From positions 3,523 through 67,522 of the forward strand of contig JASLXP010001100.1 in assembly GCA_030740295.1 (NCBI GenBank): DNA of 64,000 nucleotides, written 5' to 3'. The notes beneath the pieces were generated by a model. The model saw only the letters and a program-made list of their open reading frames with translations, was not told the origin of the DNA and did no database searches. Positions 62,505-64,000 of this stretch are shown here, piece by piece (positions within the stretch are counted from its first letter, which is position 1; every line of letters starts with the position of its first letter). The position numbers were made by a program, and so were the translations under genes. The stretch is from Planctomycetota bacterium (GTDB lineage: Bacteria > Planctomycetota > PUPC01 > JACPCR01).

Positions 62505-62761
62505 AGATTCCTTCGTAAAAAGTCCGTCTCGCCCCGAAGGGGCAAAACATATCAGCCCAGGGCAACGCCCTGGGTCATTAGGAACGGTCACCCTTGAGCC
62601 CTGAAAGGGCGGCACCAATCGCTGAGAGGCATCATGTTGTGTCGCCCTTTCAGGGCTACAATTGTCTTTTCTATCTGTTCCCAGGGCGTTGCCCTGGGCT
62701 GATATGTTTGTGGCCTTTCAGGCCGGAAATCGGCTGAAGTCGACTTCTTACGAAGGAATCT
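62505..62761. mobile_element. MITE-like nested palindrome
   Basis: Three nested inverted repeats are centred near 62627: an outer 20-nt pair (62505-62525 and 62742-62761, one mismatch), a middle 30-nt pair that is exact (62545-62574 and 62680-62709), and an inner 14-nt pair that is exact (62598-62611 and 62643-62656). The middle arms each contain the palindrome CCCAGGGCAACGCCCTGGG. No open frame is inside. It looks like a miniature inverted-repeat element or a REP-like composite, and fills the gap between the kinase and the URO-D gene. Confidence 0.8.
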
Positions 62762-62816
62762 GACAGGTCGTTACGTGCATCGGCCCTCTGCCCTTAACAC
62801 GCCGGAACTACTTCGA

Positions 62817-63965
62817 ATGACTTCCAAACAACGATTTACTGCAGCGGCCGAACACAGCGAGACTGACCGCGTTCCAGTGGGTGAGCATTGGGTGCCTCAC
62901 ACGCTCGTCGAGCAGATTGTCGGTGTCGAGCGCAGCCACTACAACGCGTGGGGCTACGCTCAGATCGCCTTCTGGGAAGGGCAGCGGGACGAGGTGGTCG
63001 ATCAGATGAAAGAACACTATGTCGAATTCATTCGGCGAACGGGACTGGACATGGCGACCGTTGAACTGGTGCCGCCGAAGAATTGGGAATTCGAGTGCCC
63101 CAAACGGTTGGGAGAAGGGCTCTGGGAAGACGCAACAGGTTCGAAGCTCCAGTGGTACGAAAACGTTCACGACATCATGGTCGTCGAGGAAGGCACAAAG
63201 GAAGCCCCGCACGAGCCGCATCCTGAGCCCGACGGCAGCGAGTGGGAATTCTGGGATCACGTTGTGAAGGAACTGGGCGAGACCCATTTCATCATGGCTG
63301 TCGGCATTCCCCTTTACCCGCATGACTACTGCCGCGTACACCTCGGCCGCAGCCGATTCGATTCGTTTCAGAACCTGATGTACCGGATCAAAGAAGATCC
63401 TGATTCCATTGCCGAAGCACAGGTCAAACAAGCGGACAGCATCTATGAGGGCTCGAAACTGGCTCGGGAGCGCGGTGCGGACGCGATGCGCATCGTTTTC
63501 GATTACGGGTGCAGCACAGGCCCTTACTGTTCTCCCGAAGACTTCCGCCGAGCCTTCCTGCCGGGCCTGAAGGCACACTCGGACGCGGTCCGTCGCGCCG
63601 GCCTGATATCTGTGCTGCACGTGGATGGAAGTGTCGAGCCGGTCATCGATCAGATAGCCGAAGGAGGTCCGGATATCTACCAGGCCGTGCAGGGCTACGA
63701 GCCCATGGACGAATACAAACGCGCGGTCGGTGACGACCTGGCATTCTGGGGCAACGTGGACAACGATCGCCTGGCCAGAGGTACGCCGGAAGAAATTCGC
63801 TCTCTATCGCGATGGGCCATCCAAAACTGCAAACAGGGCGGAGGGTTCATCCTTGGAAGCGCGCACGATGTGCTCCTGCCCACTCCGAAGGAAAACTTCA
63901 TGGCGATGGTCGAGACAGCGTTTGAAGACCAGCCCCAACATCTCGTTAGTGAGAAAACCCAATGA
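62817..63965 (+). CDS. Uroporphyrinogen decarboxylase-family protein (MtaA/CmuA-like)
   Basis: 382 residues from ATG 62817 (MTSKQRFTAAAEHSETDRVPVG), which matches the family start; a longer GTG start at 62775 is possible. The barrel is recognisable by VLHVDGSVEPVIDQIAEGGPDIYQAVQGYEP and by GGFILGSAHDVLLPTPKENFMAMVETAFE near the end. Family members are methyltransferases (methylcobalamin:CoM type) or decarboxylases; nothing points to heme synthesis, and corrinoid partner proteins are not adjacent. The next gene begins with an overlapping ATGA at 63962. Confidence 0.88.
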   Translation: MTSKQRFTAAAEHSETDRVPVGEHWVPHTLVEQIVGVERSHYNAWGYAQIAFWEGQRDEVVDQMKEHYVEFIRRTGLDMATVELVPPKNWEFECPKRLGEGLWEDATGSKLQWYENVHDIMVVEEGTKEAPHEPHPEPDGSEWEFWDHVVKELGETHFIMAVGIPLYPHDYCRVHLGRSRFDSFQNLMYRIKEDPDSIAEAQVKQADSIYEGSKLARERGADAMRIVFDYGCSTGPYCSPEDFRRAFLPGLKAHSDAVRRAGLISVLHVDGSVEPVIDQIAEGGPDIYQAVQGYEPMDEYKRAVGDDLAFWGNVDNDRLARGTPEEIRSLSRWAIQNCKQGGGFILGSAHDVLLPTPKENFMAMVETAFEDQPQHLVSEKTQ

Positions 63966-64000
63966 ATTCCTCAAGATTGCTTATCGCGTGCTGTCTTGGG
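63962..64000 (+). CDS. Start of a secreted protein (3'-truncated)
   Basis: ATG 63962 overlaps the stop of the URO-D gene by 4 nt (ATGA), so the two are coupled. Only MNSSRLLIACCLG is present before the window ends; this looks like a signal peptide or lipoprotein start. Nothing more can be said. Confidence 0.6.
   Translation, partial: MNSSRLLIACCLG

Noticed and set aside
1..64000. tRNA or rRNA genes
   Set aside because: No cloverleaf-like sequence with TTCGA-type loop and CCA-ready stem, and no rRNA motif was recognised in the intergenic gaps.

Overview
The window (64 kb, GC-rich) looks like part of a chromosome from a Gram-negative, polysaccharide-degrading bacterium of the Planctomycetes/Lentisphaerae/Kiritimatiellota or Hydrogenedentes/Sumerlaeota kind. 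The evidence is its gene content: DUF4838, a PL4-type rhamnogalacturonan lyase, a YetA/PcRGLX-like protein, a sulfatase, a Gfo/Idh oxidoreductase, a PhyH-like oxygenase, a DUF1501 relic, WD40 proteins, zinc-ribbon signalling proteins, an FHA-kinase, an LpxH-type lipid A enzyme and T4P/T2SS ATPases. Intergenic heptad repeats and large palindromes fit such genomes. Phylum placement is an inference. No rRNA, tRNA or CRISPR array was recognised.

Layout. 0-21 kb is a carbohydrate-degradation region: a partial exo-rhamnogalacturonan-lyase-like gene, then on the minus strand a sialidase-like protein, a DUF4838 protein, a small ArsC-family protein, a sialate O-acetylesterase and a giant CBM9-like/glycosidase-like protein. 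A zinc-ribbon protein, a 2-Cys peroxiredoxin, a PL4 lyase, a Gfo/Idh oxidoreductase and a second giant secreted glycosidase-like protein follow. A frameshifted relic of that last gene lies at 12.7 kb. 21-24 kb is a minus-strand operon of an ECF sigma factor, a zinc-finger/HTH probable anti-sigma factor and an unusual GspF-GspE fusion ATPase. 24-32 kb holds a sensor kinase with a degenerate receiver, ispD, a voltage-sensor-like ion channel with an RCK domain, a PhyH/propeller protein, a sulfatase and a DUF1501 relic. 32-46 kb holds a giant AsmA-like envelope protein overlapping a WD40 gene, a CehA/McbA-type metallohydrolase, a lipase, an EamA transporter and a three-gene WD40/lipoprotein cluster. 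46-55 kb holds a UVR-motif protein, a sugar epimerase-like protein, a membrane protein, a glycosidase-like protein, and an lpxH-pilT-TPR set. 55-62.5 kb is a group of zinc-ribbon, TPR and FHA-kinase proteins. The window ends with a MITE-like nested palindrome, a uroporphyrinogen-decarboxylase-family gene and the first codons of a secreted protein.

The most striking feature is the ArsC-family gene at 5774-6124. It has a near-ideal ribosome binding site, a full-length family-consistent sequence and an in-frame TGA exactly where the catalytic cysteine belongs. A hairpin starting 7 nt after the TGA places its apical loop 16 nt downstream, beginning with G, as in bacterial SECIS elements. I interpret it as a selenoprotein.
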